A stretch of 64,000 nt of DNA from Ensifer sp. Root278 (GTDB lineage: Bacteria; Pseudomonadota; Alphaproteobacteria; Rhizobiales; Rhizobiaceae), in contig NZ_LMJJ01000004.1 of the NCBI RefSeq assembly GCF_001429285.1, positions 62,001 through 126,000 on the forward strand, given 5' to 3'. Of this stretch, positions 18,297 to 28,236 are shown piece after piece (position 1 is the first letter of the stretch; each line of letters begins with the position of its first letter). A program made the translations under genes and the position numbers. The notes under the pieces are model-generated. The model did no database searches. It saw nothing but the letters and a program-made list of their open reading frames with translations, and was not told the origin of the DNA.

Positions 18297-20609
18297 TCAG
18301 CCCGGATGGCTGGCTTCGACGACCGCGAGGGCCGCCATGTTGACGACACCGCGCGATGTGACCGAAGGCGAAAGGATGTGCGCGGGAAGCGCCGAACCCA
18401 GCAGGATCGGACCGACATGCAGGCTGTCGGTCATGGTCTTGACGACGCCGAGCGTGATGTTGGCGGCATCGAGATTGGGGAAGACCAGCAGGTTGGCTTC
18501 ACCCGGCAGGCTGCTGTCCGGCATGACGCGTTGGCGCAGCGCTTCCGAGATCGCCGCATCGCCGTGCATTTCACCGTCGACTTCGAGGTCAGGCGCGAGT
18601 TCGCGCACGAGCTGAAGCGCCTTGCGCATTTTGGTGGCGCTTTCCGAGTCGCGCGAACCGAAGTTCGAATGCGAGACGAGCGCTGCACGCGGCGTGATGC
18701 CGAAGCGGCGGATTTCCTGCGCGGCCATGACGGTCGTCTGCGCGATCTCCTCGGCGCTCGGGCAGTAGCTGACATAGGTGTCGGTGAAGAAGGTCGCGCC
18801 GCGCTGCGAGATCAGCAGGCTGAGGGCGGAGAAGTCGAGCACGCCTTCGCGCTTGCCGATGATCTGCGAAACGTCGCGCATGTGCCTGGAGTACCGGCCT
18901 TCGACGCCGCAGATCAGCGCATCGGCTTCGCCGCGCTTGACCGCAAGCGCACCGATCACCGTCGTGTTGGTGCGCACGATCGTACGGGCCGCCTCCGGGA
19001 TGACGCCGAGGCGTCCGACGAGGGCGAAATAATCCTCGACATAGTCGCGGTAGCGCGGATCGCCTTCGGGGTTCACCACTTCGAAATCGACATCCGGACG
19101 GATGCGCAGGCCGTAACGGCGCAGGCGCGTCTCGATGATCTGCGGACGCCCGATCAGGATCGGCCGGGCCGTGCTTTCTTCCAGCAGCACCTGGGCGGCG
19201 CGCAGCACGCGCTCGTCTTCGCCCTCGGCAAAGATCACGCGGTTCTTCTGGGCGTTCTTCGCGGCGGCAAACACCGGCTTCATGATGAAGCCCGAGCGGA
19301 ATACGAAGCGGTTCAGCTTGTCGAGATAGGCGTCATAATCCTGGATCGGACGGGTGGCGACGCCGCTTTCCTCGGCCGCCTTGGCGACGGCCGGCGCGAT
19401 CCTGAGGATCAGGCGCTGATCGAAGGGCGAGGGGATCAGGTAGTCGGGGCCGAAGACCGGGGTTTCGCCGGAATAGGCGCGGGCGGCAACGTCGGACGGC
19501 TCCTCGCGGGCAAGGCCGGCAATGGCGCGGACCGCCGCCATTTTCATTTCTTCGTTGATCGTGCTTGCGCCGCAATCGAGCGCGCCGCGGAAGATGTGCG
19601 GGAAGCACAGAACGTTGTTGACCTGGTTCGGGAAGTCCGAGCGGCCGGTGCAGATCATCGCATCCGGGCGGGCGGCACGGGCCTCTTCCGGCATGATTTC
19701 CGGCGTCGGGTTGGCAAGCGCCATGATCAGCGGCTTTTCGGCCATCTGAACCAGCAGCTCCGGCTTCAGGACGCCGGCAGCGGAAAGGCCGAGGAAGACG
19801 TCTGCGCCGCCGATGCTGTCGGCGAGCACGCGGTTGTCGCTCTCCTGGGCGTAGATGGACTTCCACTCGTCCATCAGCACCTCGCGGCCCTTGTAGACGA
19901 GGCCCTCGAGATCGTGCACCCAGATGTTCTCGCGCTTGGCGCCGAGGATGACGAGCAGGTTGAGGCAGGCGAGTGCTGCCGCACCGGCACCCGACGTCAC
20001 GATCTTCGCCTTGGCGATATCCTTGCCGGCGAGTTCCAGGCCGTTGAGGATGGCGGCGGCGACGATGATCGCCGTTCCGTGCTGGTCGTCATGGAAGACC
20101 GGGATCTGCATCTTTTCACGCAGCTGGCGCTCAACCTCGAAACATTCCGGTGCCTTGATGTCTTCAAGGTTGATGCCGCCGAAGGTCGGCTCCAGCGCCG
20201 AGATCACGTCGACCATGCGCTCGATGGACGAAGCGTCGATCTCGATGTCGAAGACGTCAATGCCGGCGAACTTCTTGAAAAGGACGGCCTTGCCTTCCAT
20301 CACCGGCTTGGAGGCGAGCGGCCCGATATTGCCGAGACCGAGCACGGCCGTGCCGTTGGAGATGACCGCGACCAGGTTGGCGCGCGCCGTGTAGTCGGCG
20401 GCCGTTTCCGGGTTGTCGCGGATGGCGATGCATGGCGCGGCCACGCCGGGCGAATAGGCGAGTGCCAGATCGCGCTGGTTGCCGAGCGGCTTGGTGGGCT
20501 GGATTTCGAGCTTTCCCGGGCGCGGGTAACGGTGGAAGAAAAGGGCCTGCTGGTCGATGTCGCCGCTGGCCGGACCGATGTGGGATTTCGTCTTGTCGCC
20601 CGTGTTCAT
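18297..20609 (-). CDS. dme: NAD(P)-malic enzyme with C-terminal phosphotransacetylase domain
   Basis: Converts malate to pyruvate and CO2. The 770-residue chimeric form has the malic domain (about 20-150, with [13 protein letters not shown]), an NAD(P)-binding domain (about 165-400, Rossmann [25 protein letters not shown]), and a C-terminal phosphotransacetylase-like domain (about 440-765, with [16 protein letters not shown]), which in this family regulates rather than catalyses. Placement beside sinR and the 770-residue length match dme of S. meliloti, the NAD-preferring enzyme required for nitrogen fixation in nodules; tme is the NADP paralogue, so the cofactor is inferred from context. The ATG at 20609 is preceded by GAGGAATGTGAGAGC. 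Confidence 0.88.
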   Translation of the reverse strand: MNTGDKTKSHIGPASGDIDQQALFFHRYPRPGKLEIQPTKPLGNQRDLALAYSPGVAAPCIAIRDNPETAADYTARANLVAVISNGTAVLGLGNIGPLASKPVMEGKAVLFKKFAGIDVFDIEIDASSIERMVDVISALEPTFGGINLEDIKAPECFEVERQLREKMQIPVFHDDQHGTAIIVAAAILNGLELAGKDIAKAKIVTSGAGAAALACLNLLVILGAKRENIWVHDLEGLVYKGREVLMDEWKSIYAQESDNRVLADSIGGADVFLGLSAAGVLKPELLVQMAEKPLIMALANPTPEIMPEEARAARPDAMICTGRSDFPNQVNNVLCFPHIFRGALDCGASTINEEMKMAAVRAIAGLAREEPSDVAARAYSGETPVFGPDYLIPSPFDQRLILRIAPAVAKAAEESGVATRPIQDYDAYLDKLNRFVFRSGFIMKPVFAAAKNAQKNRVIFAEGEDERVLRAAQVLLEESTARPILIGRPQIIETRLRRYGLRIRPDVDFEVVNPEGDPRYRDYVEDYFALVGRLGVIPEAARTIVRTNTTVIGALAVKRGEADALICGVEGRYSRHMRDVSQIIGKREGVLDFSALSLLISQRGATFFTDTYVSYCPSAEEIAQTTVMAAQEIRRFGITPRAALVSHSNFGSRDSESATKMRKALQLVRELAPDLEVDGEMHGDAAISEALRQRVMPDSSLPGEANLLVFPNLDAANITLGVVKTMTDSLHVGPILLGSALPAHILSPSVTSRGVVNMAALAVVEASHPG

Positions 20610-20782
20610 GCTCTCACATTCCTCATTCGTGGTCGTGCCTTTTGGCATGAATTCGGAGCGAGGTACAGTTTTGCCGTGCTGATTTCAGCGGCCAGACCGG
20701 CGGCAAGGCGCTCATGTCATCTTCCTGAAACACGAGTCTGGTTTTCACGGGGGCAGGAAGCGTAATTAAAGACGAGGCTGGC

Positions 20783-21619
20783 ATGACGGCGCAGCAAGAC
20801 AAGTCCGTACGAAAGCTCAGGACGTTGTTCATCTCCGACGTCCATCTCGGGTCGAAGGCCGCCAAGACGGACTTCCTGCTCGATTTCCTGCGGCATCACG
20901 AAGCGGAGACGATTGTGCTGGTCGGCGACATCGTCGACGGCTGGAGGCTGAAGCGCAGCTGGTACTGGCCGCAGAACTGCAACGACGTCGTCCAGAAGCT
21001 TCTGCGCAAGGCCCGCAAGGGCACCCGCATCGTCTATATCCCCGGCAATCACGACGAGTTCCTGCGCGATTTTCCCGGCGTGCACTTCGGCGGCATCGAG
21101 GTGGCGCAGCGCTACATGCACGAGGGTGCGGACGGCCGTAACTATCTGGTGCTGCATGGCGACGAATTCGACGTGGTGGTGCGCAATGCCCGTGTGCTCG
21201 CCTATCTCGGCGACTGGGCCTATGACACGGCGATCGCCATCAATATCGGCCTGGCCGCCATTCGCCGGCGCCTCGGCATGCCCTATTGGTCGTTCTCCTC
21301 CTGGGCCAAGCTCCAGGTGAAGCATGCCGTCAACTTCATCGGCGAGTTCCAGAAGGTGGTTGCCGAGGAAGCCCGTCGCCACGACGCTCAAGGGGTGATC
21401 TGCGGCCACATCCACCATGCCGTCATCGAGGACATCGGCGATATCCGCTACATCAATACCGGTGACTGGGTGGAAAGCTGCACGGCGATTGCCGAGCATC
21501 ACGATGGCAGGATGGAACTCATCACCTGGCATCAGATGCGCGGTGGCGCGCTTGAGGGCGAAGCCTCTGGTGAAGCCGACAAGCTGCTTGCCCAATTGCT
21601 GACACAGCGCGCTGCGTAA
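20783..21619 (+). CDS. LpxH-like UDP-2,3-diacylglucosamine diphosphatase family metallophosphoesterase
   Basis: A 278-residue calcineurin-type phosphoesterase resembling enzymes annotated as UDP-2,3-diacylglucosamine diphosphatase (lipid A step 4). Metal-binding motifs are complete: FISDVHLGS, LVGDIVDGW, PGNHDEFLRD, VLHGDEFD and CGHIHHAVI. True LpxH of gamma-proteobacteria is about 240 residues; the extra helical insert (AYDTAIAINIGLAAIRRRLG) is typical of the longer group common in alpha-proteobacteria, whose substrate is less certain because many of these bacteria also have LpxI. It is transcribed divergently from dme and 97 bases upstream of an MFS gene on the same strand. Confidence 0.75.
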   Translation: MTAQQDKSVRKLRTLFISDVHLGSKAAKTDFLLDFLRHHEAETIVLVGDIVDGWRLKRSWYWPQNCNDVVQKLLRKARKGTRIVYIPGNHDEFLRDFPGVHFGGIEVAQRYMHEGADGRNYLVLHGDEFDVVVRNARVLAYLGDWAYDTAIAINIGLAAIRRRLGMPYWSFSSWAKLQVKHAVNFIGEFQKVVAEEARRHDAQGVICGHIHHAVIEDIGDIRYINTGDWVESCTAIAEHHDGRMELITWHQMRGGALEGEASGEADKLLAQLLTQRAA

Positions 21620-21716
21620 CCGGAGAGCGACAGGTCACCTCCTGTCGCGAAAACTAGGTTATGGCGAGGCATGCCAGGGCTGTGCTAGAGATTGAGCACA
21701 GCCATCAGGTCAGCCG

Positions 21717-22937
21717 ATGATTCCCTCCTCAGCGCCCGCAACCGTGGGCCCTCCGCCGCGCCATTTCGCGCTTCGCATCGCCTTGCTCTTCTGCGCGCCG
21801 TTGATCGTCAACGGCTTCGCGATGCCGTATTTTCCGATGTGGCTCAGCACGCTCTCGATGAGCGACTTCGAGATCGGCGTCGTGCTGGCGCTGCCGATGT
21901 TCGTGCGCGTCATCACCGCGCCGATCGCCGGCGTCATCGCCGACCGCCTTGGCGAGCGGACGATCGTGCTGATCTGGTCCGGCTTCCTATCGCTTGCAAC
22001 CGCTCTGGTGTTGTTTTACTTTCGCGACTTCTGGCCGGTGCTGGTCATCTACACGCTGCAATCGGCGGTCTATTCGCCCTATGTGCCGATCGTCGAGGCG
22101 ATCGCGCTTTCCGGCGTCCGCCGCTGGGGCTTCGACTACGCCCACATGCGGCTCTGGGGCTCGGTCGCCTTCATCGGTGCGACAATGCTCGGTGGCTGGA
22201 TGGTCGGCATATACGGCAGCGACATGGTGCTGCCGGCGATGGCGATCGGTTTCGGCCTGACAATTGCCATGGCCTATGCGGCGCCGCGCGTCGGAAAGCC
22301 GCGCCGGCCATCGCCGATCACTGCACTCACCGAGCCGCCGCCGAAGTCGCTCAAGCAGCTCGACCTGCAGCTGCTCCTGATCGGTGTGACGCTGGTCAAT
22401 GCCAGCCACGCGATGCTTTTTGCCTTCTCGGCGATCTACTGGCAGCACATCGGCTACAGCGGCACCGAGATCGGCCTGCTCTGGAGCGCGGGCGTGGCCG
22501 CCGAAGTCACGATGTTCATCTTCGCCAAGGCGATCAGCCGCCGTTTCAGCGTCTGGGTGATGATCCTGTCGGGCTGTTCGCTCGCCGTGGTGCGCTGGAT
22601 CATCTTCCCGATGGATCTCGGTTTCAGCGGCTACTTCATCCTCCAGTGCTTCCACGCCTTCACCTATGCGATCATGCACACCGGCATGCAGCACAAGTTG
22701 GTCGAGCGGGTGGTGGAATCGCAGGAAGCGTCCGCCCAGGGGCTCTATTTCTTCTACACCGGCATCTTCACCGCGATCCTCACGTTCCTGTCTGGCTATT
22801 TTTACGCCTGGTATGGGGTGAAGGGGTTCTATTCGATGTCGGTCGTCGCCTTTGCCGGCTGCTGCTTCGCGGTTGCCGCCTGGTATCTTCAGCCCCAGAG
22901 GCGCGGTTCCGGCGGGAAGACCAGCGAAGCCTCGTAG
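21717..22937 (+). CDS. MFS transporter, HcaT/nucleoside-symporter-like
   Basis: A 406-residue inner-membrane transporter with about twelve hydrophobic helices. The first helix region (LRIALLFCAPLIVNGFAMPY, with FPMWL) and the loop PIAGVIADRLGERTIVLIWS, containing the MFS D-R-x-G-type signature, are typical of the MFS_1-like group related to HcaT and nucleoside permeases. The central cytoplasmic loop is short (KPRRPSPITALTEPPPKSLK). The substrate cannot be read. Its 3' end overlaps the convergent epimerase gene by 49 bases, so the two transcripts are antisense to each other at their ends. Confidence 0.8.
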   Translation: MIPSSAPATVGPPPRHFALRIALLFCAPLIVNGFAMPYFPMWLSTLSMSDFEIGVVLALPMFVRVITAPIAGVIADRLGERTIVLIWSGFLSLATALVLFYFRDFWPVLVIYTLQSAVYSPYVPIVEAIALSGVRRWGFDYAHMRLWGSVAFIGATMLGGWMVGIYGSDMVLPAMAIGFGLTIAMAYAAPRVGKPRRPSPITALTEPPPKSLKQLDLQLLLIGVTLVNASHAMLFAFSAIYWQHIGYSGTEIGLLWSAGVAAEVTMFIFAKAISRRFSVWVMILSGCSLAVVRWIIFPMDLGFSGYFILQCFHAFTYAIMHTGMQHKLVERVVESQEASAQGLYFFYTGIFTAILTFLSGYFYAWYGVKGFYSMSVVAFAGCCFAVAAWYLQPQRRGSGGKTSEAS

Positions 22938-23872
22938 CGCAGACCCGGTGTGCGGTCTTCGGCGAGCAGCAGAGGCCCGTCGAGATCGACGAAATCGGCG
23001 CCCTGGGCAACCAGGATCGCCGGCGCCATCGCCAGCGAACTGCCGACCATGCAGCCGACCATGATCTTGAGGCCAAGGGCTGCTGCTTGATCGCGCATGC
23101 GCAGCGCTTCGGTAAGGCCGCCGGTCTTGTCGAGCTTGATATTGACCGCGTCATAGCGGCCGACGAGCGCGGCGAGGTCCTCGGTCGCGTGCACGCTTTC
23201 ATCCGCACAAATGGGTACCGGGCGGGCAATCGTCGCCAGCGCATCGTCGCGCCCGGCGGGCAGCGGTTGCTCGATCAGGTCGATCCGTTCCTCGGCGCAG
23301 ATTGCGAAGTGATAGGCGAGGGTTTCGGGCGTCCACCCCTCATTGGCATCGAGGATGATGCGGCTCTCGGGCGCGCCCGCCCGCACGGCGCGGATACGCG
23401 CGCCATCGTCCGGTGTGCCGACCTTGATCTTGAGGAGTGCGCGGTGGGCATATTTCGCCGCCTGTTCGCGCATGGTGTCTGGCTCGGCGAGTGATAACGT
23501 GTAGGCGGTGGTCAGTGCGTCGGGTGAGGCTATGCCCGCAAGCGCATGAACAGGCTTGTTTTTCTGTTTGGCCTCCAGGTCCCACAGTGCACAATCGACG
23601 GCATTTCGTGCGGCGCCCGGTTTCATCTGGCGCTGCAGTTCGACACGGGTCAGGCCAGCCTCGATGCGCGGGCGAATGGAAGCGATCTCGGCCAACACTG
23701 AATCGATCGTTTCACCGTAGCGGCCGTAGGGCACGCACTCGCCGGAACCGGTGTGGGTGCCGTCACTGATTCGGCAAGTAACGACGCTCGCCGTCGTCTT
23801 GGAGCCGCGCGAGATCGTAAAGATGCCTGCGATCGGGAAATGTTCCACCGCTGCATCGAGAGAAAGTGACAT
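22889..23872 (-). CDS. Enolase-superfamily dipeptide epimerase / N-acyl-amino-acid racemase
   Basis: A 327-residue enolase-superfamily enzyme of the muconate-lactonising subgroup, most like L-Ala-D/L-Glu epimerases that recycle peptidoglycan peptides. The two-base catalytic set is visible: KIKVG (KxK, about residue 159), DANEGW, IEQPL, CADESVH, and the second Lys in NIKLDKTGGL. GSGECVPYGRYGE at the N-terminus is the capping region. The ATG at 23872 (MSLSLDAAVEH) has GGAG nine bases upstream. It is convergent with the MFS gene. Peptide specificity cannot be read, and some homologues are annotated DgcA (N-acetyl-D-Glu racemase). Confidence 0.8.
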   Translation of the reverse strand: MSLSLDAAVEHFPIAGIFTISRGSKTTASVVTCRISDGTHTGSGECVPYGRYGETIDSVLAEIASIRPRIEAGLTRVELQRQMKPGAARNAVDCALWDLEAKQKNKPVHALAGIASPDALTTAYTLSLAEPDTMREQAAKYAHRALLKIKVGTPDDGARIRAVRAGAPESRIILDANEGWTPETLAYHFAICAEERIDLIEQPLPAGRDDALATIARPVPICADESVHATEDLAALVGRYDAVNIKLDKTGGLTEALRMRDQAAALGLKIMVGCMVGSSLAMAPAILVAQGADFVDLDGPLLLAEDRTPGLRYEASLVFPPEPRLWG

Positions 23873-24107
23873 GAAAACGTCTCCGGCCTGCATTCTGAAG
23901 GGCTGGTATCGCCACCGGTCGAAGGTTCGGGTGACAGCAACGATACGAGCGGTTATGACGGTGTAAGGATTTACGAATCTTTACGGCGGCGCGCGTTGAG
24001 ATGCGCAAAGTTCGCTGTAACACTTTAGGCCCGCTGCATAAATTTGTCCTGAGACCGACCCCGATCCAGGGAATTATGCAGTAGAAATTCGGGAAAACAG
24101 AAGCCAC

Positions 24108-25256
24108 GTGTCGCAACCTGCCCGCAAGATGACCGCTGATGTCGCGCTGGCCGAAAGTGGTGGCGAGCGAAGCTATGTCTTCACCGGCGTCTGGCGGCAT
24201 GAAACAGCCGAGGCGATGGCGGCGAAGCTGGACCAGCTCGCGCGCAAGGGTGACAGCGCCGCTCAGTTCGACCTTTCCGGCGTGACCGCGATGGATACGG
24301 CCGGGGCCTGGATCATCCGCCGCTTCGTGACCCGTGTCGTCGGGCCGTCCAGAGATGACGTTCACTTCGCCGACGGCGGGCAGCGCTATGTCGAGCTGCT
24401 CGACGCCTTGCCGGCAGAACTGCGTTCGCCCGATGAAGGCAAGGAGCGGGTGCCGCTGTTCCAGCGCATATTCGCGCCGGTCGGCGAGGTCATGATCGCG
24501 ACCTGGGAAGATATCGTCGCTGCCATGTACATTCTTGGCTCTGCGGTGCGCGGCGCCCAGCTGAAGCTTGGACGGCACAGCGGTGTCTCGCCGGCGGCGA
24601 TCGTTCATCAGATCGACCGGATGGGCGTGATGGCAGTGCCGATCATCATGCTGATGTCGTTCCTGATCGGTGCGATCATTGCGCAGCAGGGCGCGTTCCA
24701 GCTCCGCTACTTCGGTGCGGAAGTCTTCGTCGTCGATCTCGTCGGCATCCTGCAATTGCGCGAAATCGGCGTTCTTCTCACCGCGATCATGATTGCCGGC
24801 CGTTCCGGCAGTGCCATCACCGCCGAAATCGGCTCGATGAAGATGCGCGAGGAAGTGGACGCGCTGAAGGTGATGGGGCTGAGCCCGATTGGCGTTCTCG
24901 TCTTTCCGCGCCTCGTCGCGCTCACCGTTGCTCTGCCGCTGCTGACGATCATCGCGAACTTCGCGGCCTTGACCGGTGCCGCTCTGGTTGCCTGGGGCTA
25001 TTCCGGCATCACCATCCCGACCTTCCTTGCGCGTCTGCAGGAAGCGGTCGATTTTTCATCTGTCGCCGCCGGCATGATCAAGGCGCCGTTCATGGCGCTG
25101 ATCATCGGGGTGGTGGCGGCCGTCGAGGGGTTGAAGGTCGGCGGCAGCGCGGAATCGCTTGGCCGTCACGTGACGTCCTCGGTGGTCAAGTCGATCTTCG
25201 TGGTGATCCTGATCGACGGGCTCTTCGCCATGTTTTACGCGTCAATCGATTTTTGA
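24108..25256 (+). CDS. mlaE: MlaE-type lipid ABC transporter permease with N-terminal STAS-like domain
   Basis: Inner-membrane permease of an Mla-type phospholipid transport system. The 382-residue protein starts at a GTG and carries an N-terminal STAS-like domain of about 110 residues (AAQFDLSGVTAMDTAGAWII), followed by the MlaE permease (about 125-380) with FLIGAIIAQQGAFQLRYFGA, EIGSMKMREEVDALKVMGLS and the family-typical helices. In E. coli the STAS protein MlaB is separate; here it is fused, as in many alpha-proteobacteria. It heads the operon mlaE-mlaF-mlaD-lipoprotein, with 13 bases to mlaF. Confidence 0.9.
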   Translation: MSQPARKMTADVALAESGGERSYVFTGVWRHETAEAMAAKLDQLARKGDSAAQFDLSGVTAMDTAGAWIIRRFVTRVVGPSRDDVHFADGGQRYVELLDALPAELRSPDEGKERVPLFQRIFAPVGEVMIATWEDIVAAMYILGSAVRGAQLKLGRHSGVSPAAIVHQIDRMGVMAVPIIMLMSFLIGAIIAQQGAFQLRYFGAEVFVVDLVGILQLREIGVLLTAIMIAGRSGSAITAEIGSMKMREEVDALKVMGLSPIGVLVFPRLVALTVALPLLTIIANFAALTGAALVAWGYSGITIPTFLARLQEAVDFSSVAAGMIKAPFMALIIGVVAAVEGLKVGGSAESLGRHVTSSVVKSIFVVILIDGLFAMFYASIDF

Positions 25257-25269
25257 GGCGGAGAACAGC

Positions 25270-26088
25270 GTGAACCCATTGGAAAAACGGCACGATGCGT
25301 ACCAGGCGACCGAGGCGAACGGGCGGGAGTCCGTTCTTTCAGTCCGTGACCTGACGGTGGGCTTCGGCTCCAACATCGTGCTCGACAAGCTGAACCTCGA
25401 AATCTACCGCGGCGAGATCCTTGGTTTCGTCGGCGCTTCCGGCACGGGCAAGTCGGTGCTGATGCGCACCGTGCTGAGGTTGCTGGCGAAGCGTTCCGGC
25501 AAGATCGAGATCTTGGGCGCCGACTACGACAAGATCACCGAAGCCGAGCGCATCGCGCTCGACATGCGCCTCGGCGTTCTCTTCCAGCATGGCGCGCTCT
25601 TTTCGGCGCTGACGGTGCGCGAGAACATCCAGGTGCCGATGCGGGAATATCTCGACCTGCCGCAGAGCCTGATGGACGAACTGGCGCGGGTGAAGATCGA
25701 GCTGGTCGGCCTGGAGCCGGAAGCGGCGGAAAAATACCCGTCGGAGCTTTCGGGTGGCATGATCAAGCGCGCGGCTCTCGCACGCGCACTGGCGCTCGAT
25801 CCCGACCTGGTCTTCCTGGACGAGCCGACCTCGGGCCTCGATCCGATCGGGGCTGCCGAGTTCGACGAGTTGATTGCCAAGCTGCGCGACACGCTGGGAT
25901 TGACCGTGTATATGGTGACTCACGACCTCGACAGCCTGTTTTCCGTCTGTGACCGCATCGCGGTTCTCGGCAAGAAGAAGGTTCTGGTCGAGGGGACCGT
26001 GGAGGACATGCTGGCCTGCGACGACCCCTGGGTGCAGTCCTATTTCAGGGGCAAGCGGGCACGTTCGATCGTGCGGAACGATCAATGA
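25270..26088 (+). CDS. mlaF: MlaF-type ABC transporter ATP-binding protein
   Basis: ATPase that powers the Mla-type lipid transporter. The 272-residue protein has Walker A GASGTGKSVLMR, Q-loop LFQHGALFSALTVREN, signature LSGGMIKRAALARAL, Walker B LVFLDEPTSGLDP and the switch His in YMVTHDLDS. Methionine in the signature (SGGMIKR) is the usual form for MlaF and TTG2A-type ATPases. It begins at a GTG 13 bases after mlaE and precedes mlaD by 81 bases. Confidence 0.92.
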   Translation: MNPLEKRHDAYQATEANGRESVLSVRDLTVGFGSNIVLDKLNLEIYRGEILGFVGASGTGKSVLMRTVLRLLAKRSGKIEILGADYDKITEAERIALDMRLGVLFQHGALFSALTVRENIQVPMREYLDLPQSLMDELARVKIELVGLEPEAAEKYPSELSGGMIKRAALARALALDPDLVFLDEPTSGLDPIGAAEFDELIAKLRDTLGLTVYMVTHDLDSLFSVCDRIAVLGKKKVLVEGTVEDMLACDDPWVQSYFRGKRARSIVRNDQ

Positions 26089-26169
26089 TTTCGAGAAGGC
26101 GGTTTTGACGCACACATGTCGAGATCGGAGCAAGAGCCGGTGAAGCGGCCACGAAGGTAGTCGGTACGA

Positions 26170-27540
26170 ATGGAAACGAAAGCGAACTACGCCATTGTCG
26201 GTTTCTTCACGGTGTTCGTGATCGCGGCCGCATTCGGCTTCGTCTACTGGATGTCGCAATACGGCCGCAGCGGCGAGATGGTCGAGCTGGTGGTCAATAT
26301 TCCGGGTTCCGCCAACGGTCTTTCCGTCGGTTCGCCGGTGCGCTTCAACGGTATTCCCGTCGGCACGGTGCGCAATCTTGCGATCGACGCCAATGACCCG
26401 CGCTATTCGATTGCGGTCACCGAGGTTTCGATCGATGCGCCGGTACTGAAATCGACCAAGGCGACGCTGGAAGTGCAGGGCCTGACGGGCGCCGCCTATA
26501 TCGAGCTCAGCGGCGGCCGCAAGGGCGACGAGAACATCCTGAGATCCGCGATCGAAAATGGCACACAGGCGCGCATCCTTGCGGATCAGTCGAGCGTTAC
26601 CAGCCTGCTGGCGACTGCCGACCAGATCATGGACCGGGCCAACGACGCCATCACCGACATCCAGGGTTTTGTGACCGACGTGCGCGGCCCGCTGACGAAA
26701 ACGATCGGCAATGCCGAAACGTTCTCCACGGCGCTTGCCAACAATTCCGGCGCGATCGACGATTTCCTCAGGAGCGTGACGGAGCTTTCCGGTTCGGTCA
26801 GCGCAGCCTCCAAGAAACTCGATTCGACCCTGGAGGCTGCCGAGACCCTGGTAAAGTCGGTGGATCCGAAGAAGATCGACCACATCGTTTCGAATGTCGA
26901 GCAGATCAGCAACGACCTGAAGGCGGCTTCGGGCGGAGTGACGGAGACGCTTGCTGCGCTGCGTCGAACGGTCGAGACCTATGACCAGTTCGGCAAGAAC
27001 GCCCAGAAGACGCTGGAGCGGGTCGATACGCTGGTGGCCTCGGTGGACAAGGAGAAGGTCGAGCTCGTCGTCAACGACATCACAGCAGCGACCGCAGACG
27101 CCCGAAAGACGGTCGCCAACATTTCCGCATTTGCCGAAAAGATCACGGCGCGGCAGCAGGATATCGACCGTACCATCACCGATGTCACCCAGTTGGCAAG
27201 CAAGTTGAACGCCTCTGCCAACCGGGTCGACAGCATTCTCGTCAAGGTCGATGGTTTCCTTGGTGATGCGGATGCGCCTTCGCTTTCGGCTGACGCCCGC
27301 GCGACGCTCGCGTCATTCCGCAAGATGGCCGACAATCTCAATGCGCAGATCGGCCCGATCGCCGACAACCTCAAGCGCTTCTCGGGCTCGGGCCTGCGCG
27401 ACGTCGAAGCACTCGTCACCGATACGCGGCGTACGGTCCAGAGCCTGGAGAACACCATCTCCACATTCGACAAGAACCCGCAGCGTCTTCTCTTTGGCGG
27501 CGAGACGGTGAAGCAATATGATGGCCGTACCCGGCGCTGA
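26170..27540 (+). CDS. mlaD: MlaD-type MCE domain protein
   Basis: Membrane-anchored substrate-binding component of the lipid transporter. The 456-residue protein has an N-terminal membrane helix (about 8-28, IVGFFTVFVIAAAFGFVYW), one MCE domain (about 36-115; GSANGLSVGSPVRFNGIPVG, and AYIELSGG), and a long helical C-terminal region (about 140-440) rich in Ala, Asp, Thr and Val with heptad-like spacing, far longer than E. coli MlaD (about 180 residues). MCE proteins form hexameric rings; the long tail could build a periplasm-spanning tube as in Pqi/Let-type proteins, but that is inference. Confidence 0.9.
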   Translation: METKANYAIVGFFTVFVIAAAFGFVYWMSQYGRSGEMVELVVNIPGSANGLSVGSPVRFNGIPVGTVRNLAIDANDPRYSIAVTEVSIDAPVLKSTKATLEVQGLTGAAYIELSGGRKGDENILRSAIENGTQARILADQSSVTSLLATADQIMDRANDAITDIQGFVTDVRGPLTKTIGNAETFSTALANNSGAIDDFLRSVTELSGSVSAASKKLDSTLEAAETLVKSVDPKKIDHIVSNVEQISNDLKAASGGVTETLAALRRTVETYDQFGKNAQKTLERVDTLVASVDKEKVELVVNDITAATADARKTVANISAFAEKITARQQDIDRTITDVTQLASKLNASANRVDSILVKVDGFLGDADAPSLSADARATLASFRKMADNLNAQIGPIADNLKRFSGSGLRDVEALVTDTRRTVQSLENTISTFDKNPQRLLFGGETVKQYDGRTRR

Positions 27541-27615
27541 TTCGGGCGTGGCAAACAGGCGTTATGCTTCGGCTCAAAAGTGCGCCAAGGTGTTTGGGAC
27601 AAGGGTATTGGCAGT

Positions 27616-28230
27616 ATGAGTTTTCCGGGGCTGGTGGGTGTGCGAGTAGCAGGAGCATGGCGCTCCGCCCTGATTTTCGTGCTGGCAGCCGGACTTGCCG
27701 GCTGCGGTACGAAAGCCGTCAACGACACGTACAGCCTTTCGGCTACACCTCTCGTTGAAGGACGGGCATCGACCGGCAAACAAATCCTGGTGCCCGAGCC
27801 GACGGCGCTGAAGGCGCTCGACAGCGACCAAGTCGTCATCCGCCTGTCCGGTTCCGAGCTGCAATATCTCTCCAAGGCACAATGGAGCGATCGCCTGCCG
27901 AAGCTGGTGCAGTCGAAGCTCGTGCAGGCCTTCGAAGACACCGGCAAGATCGGCGGCGTCGGCAAGCCGGGCCAGGGCCTTGCGATCGATTACCAAGTCA
28001 TCACCGAAATCCGCGCCTTCGAGATCTCGACGGAAGGTGCCGATACGGCCGTCGTCGAAATCTTCGCGAAAATCCTCAACGACCGCAATGGCACGGTGCG
28101 GGTGCAAAAGGCGTTTCGGGCCACGGCCAGCGTGAAGGGTGCGGGCAACCCGGCCTTCATCGAGGCGATGGATCAGGCTTTCGCCAGCGTTTCCGCCGAG
28201 ATCGTCAGCTGGACGCTGGGCTCCATCTGA
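27616..28230 (+). CDS. ABC-type transport auxiliary lipoprotein (PqiC/LinN-like)
   Basis: A 204-residue predicted outer-membrane lipoprotein. The signal peptide ends in a lipobox LAAGLAGCG (Cys at about residue 30), and the mature part matches the auxiliary lipoprotein family found with MCE systems (DTYSLSATP near the start, LVQAFEDTG, AIDYQVITEIRAFEI). It closes the mla-type operon, 75 bases after mlaD. The ATG at 27616 is chosen because it gives a normal signal peptide; an in-frame upstream codon at 27580 would add 12 residues. The four-gene set resembles the LinKLMN arrangement. Confidence 0.85.
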   Translation: MSFPGLVGVRVAGAWRSALIFVLAAGLAGCGTKAVNDTYSLSATPLVEGRASTGKQILVPEPTALKALDSDQVVIRLSGSELQYLSKAQWSDRLPKLVQSKLVQAFEDTGKIGGVGKPGQGLAIDYQVITEIRAFEISTEGADTAVVEIFAKILNDRNGTVRVQKAFRATASVKGAGNPAFIEAMDQAFASVSAEIVSWTLGSI

Positions 28231-28236
28231 CGCCTT

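Noticed and set aside
18228-20765. An 845-codon plus-strand open frame opposite dme
   Set aside because: The minus-strand frame is an unmistakable malic enzyme; the antisense frame has low-complexity Arg/Asp/Gly-rich sequence typical of shadows.
26100-26169. Possible separate small gene between mlaF and mlaD
   Set aside because: Only a short read-through frame exists; spacing and content fit an intercistronic leader.
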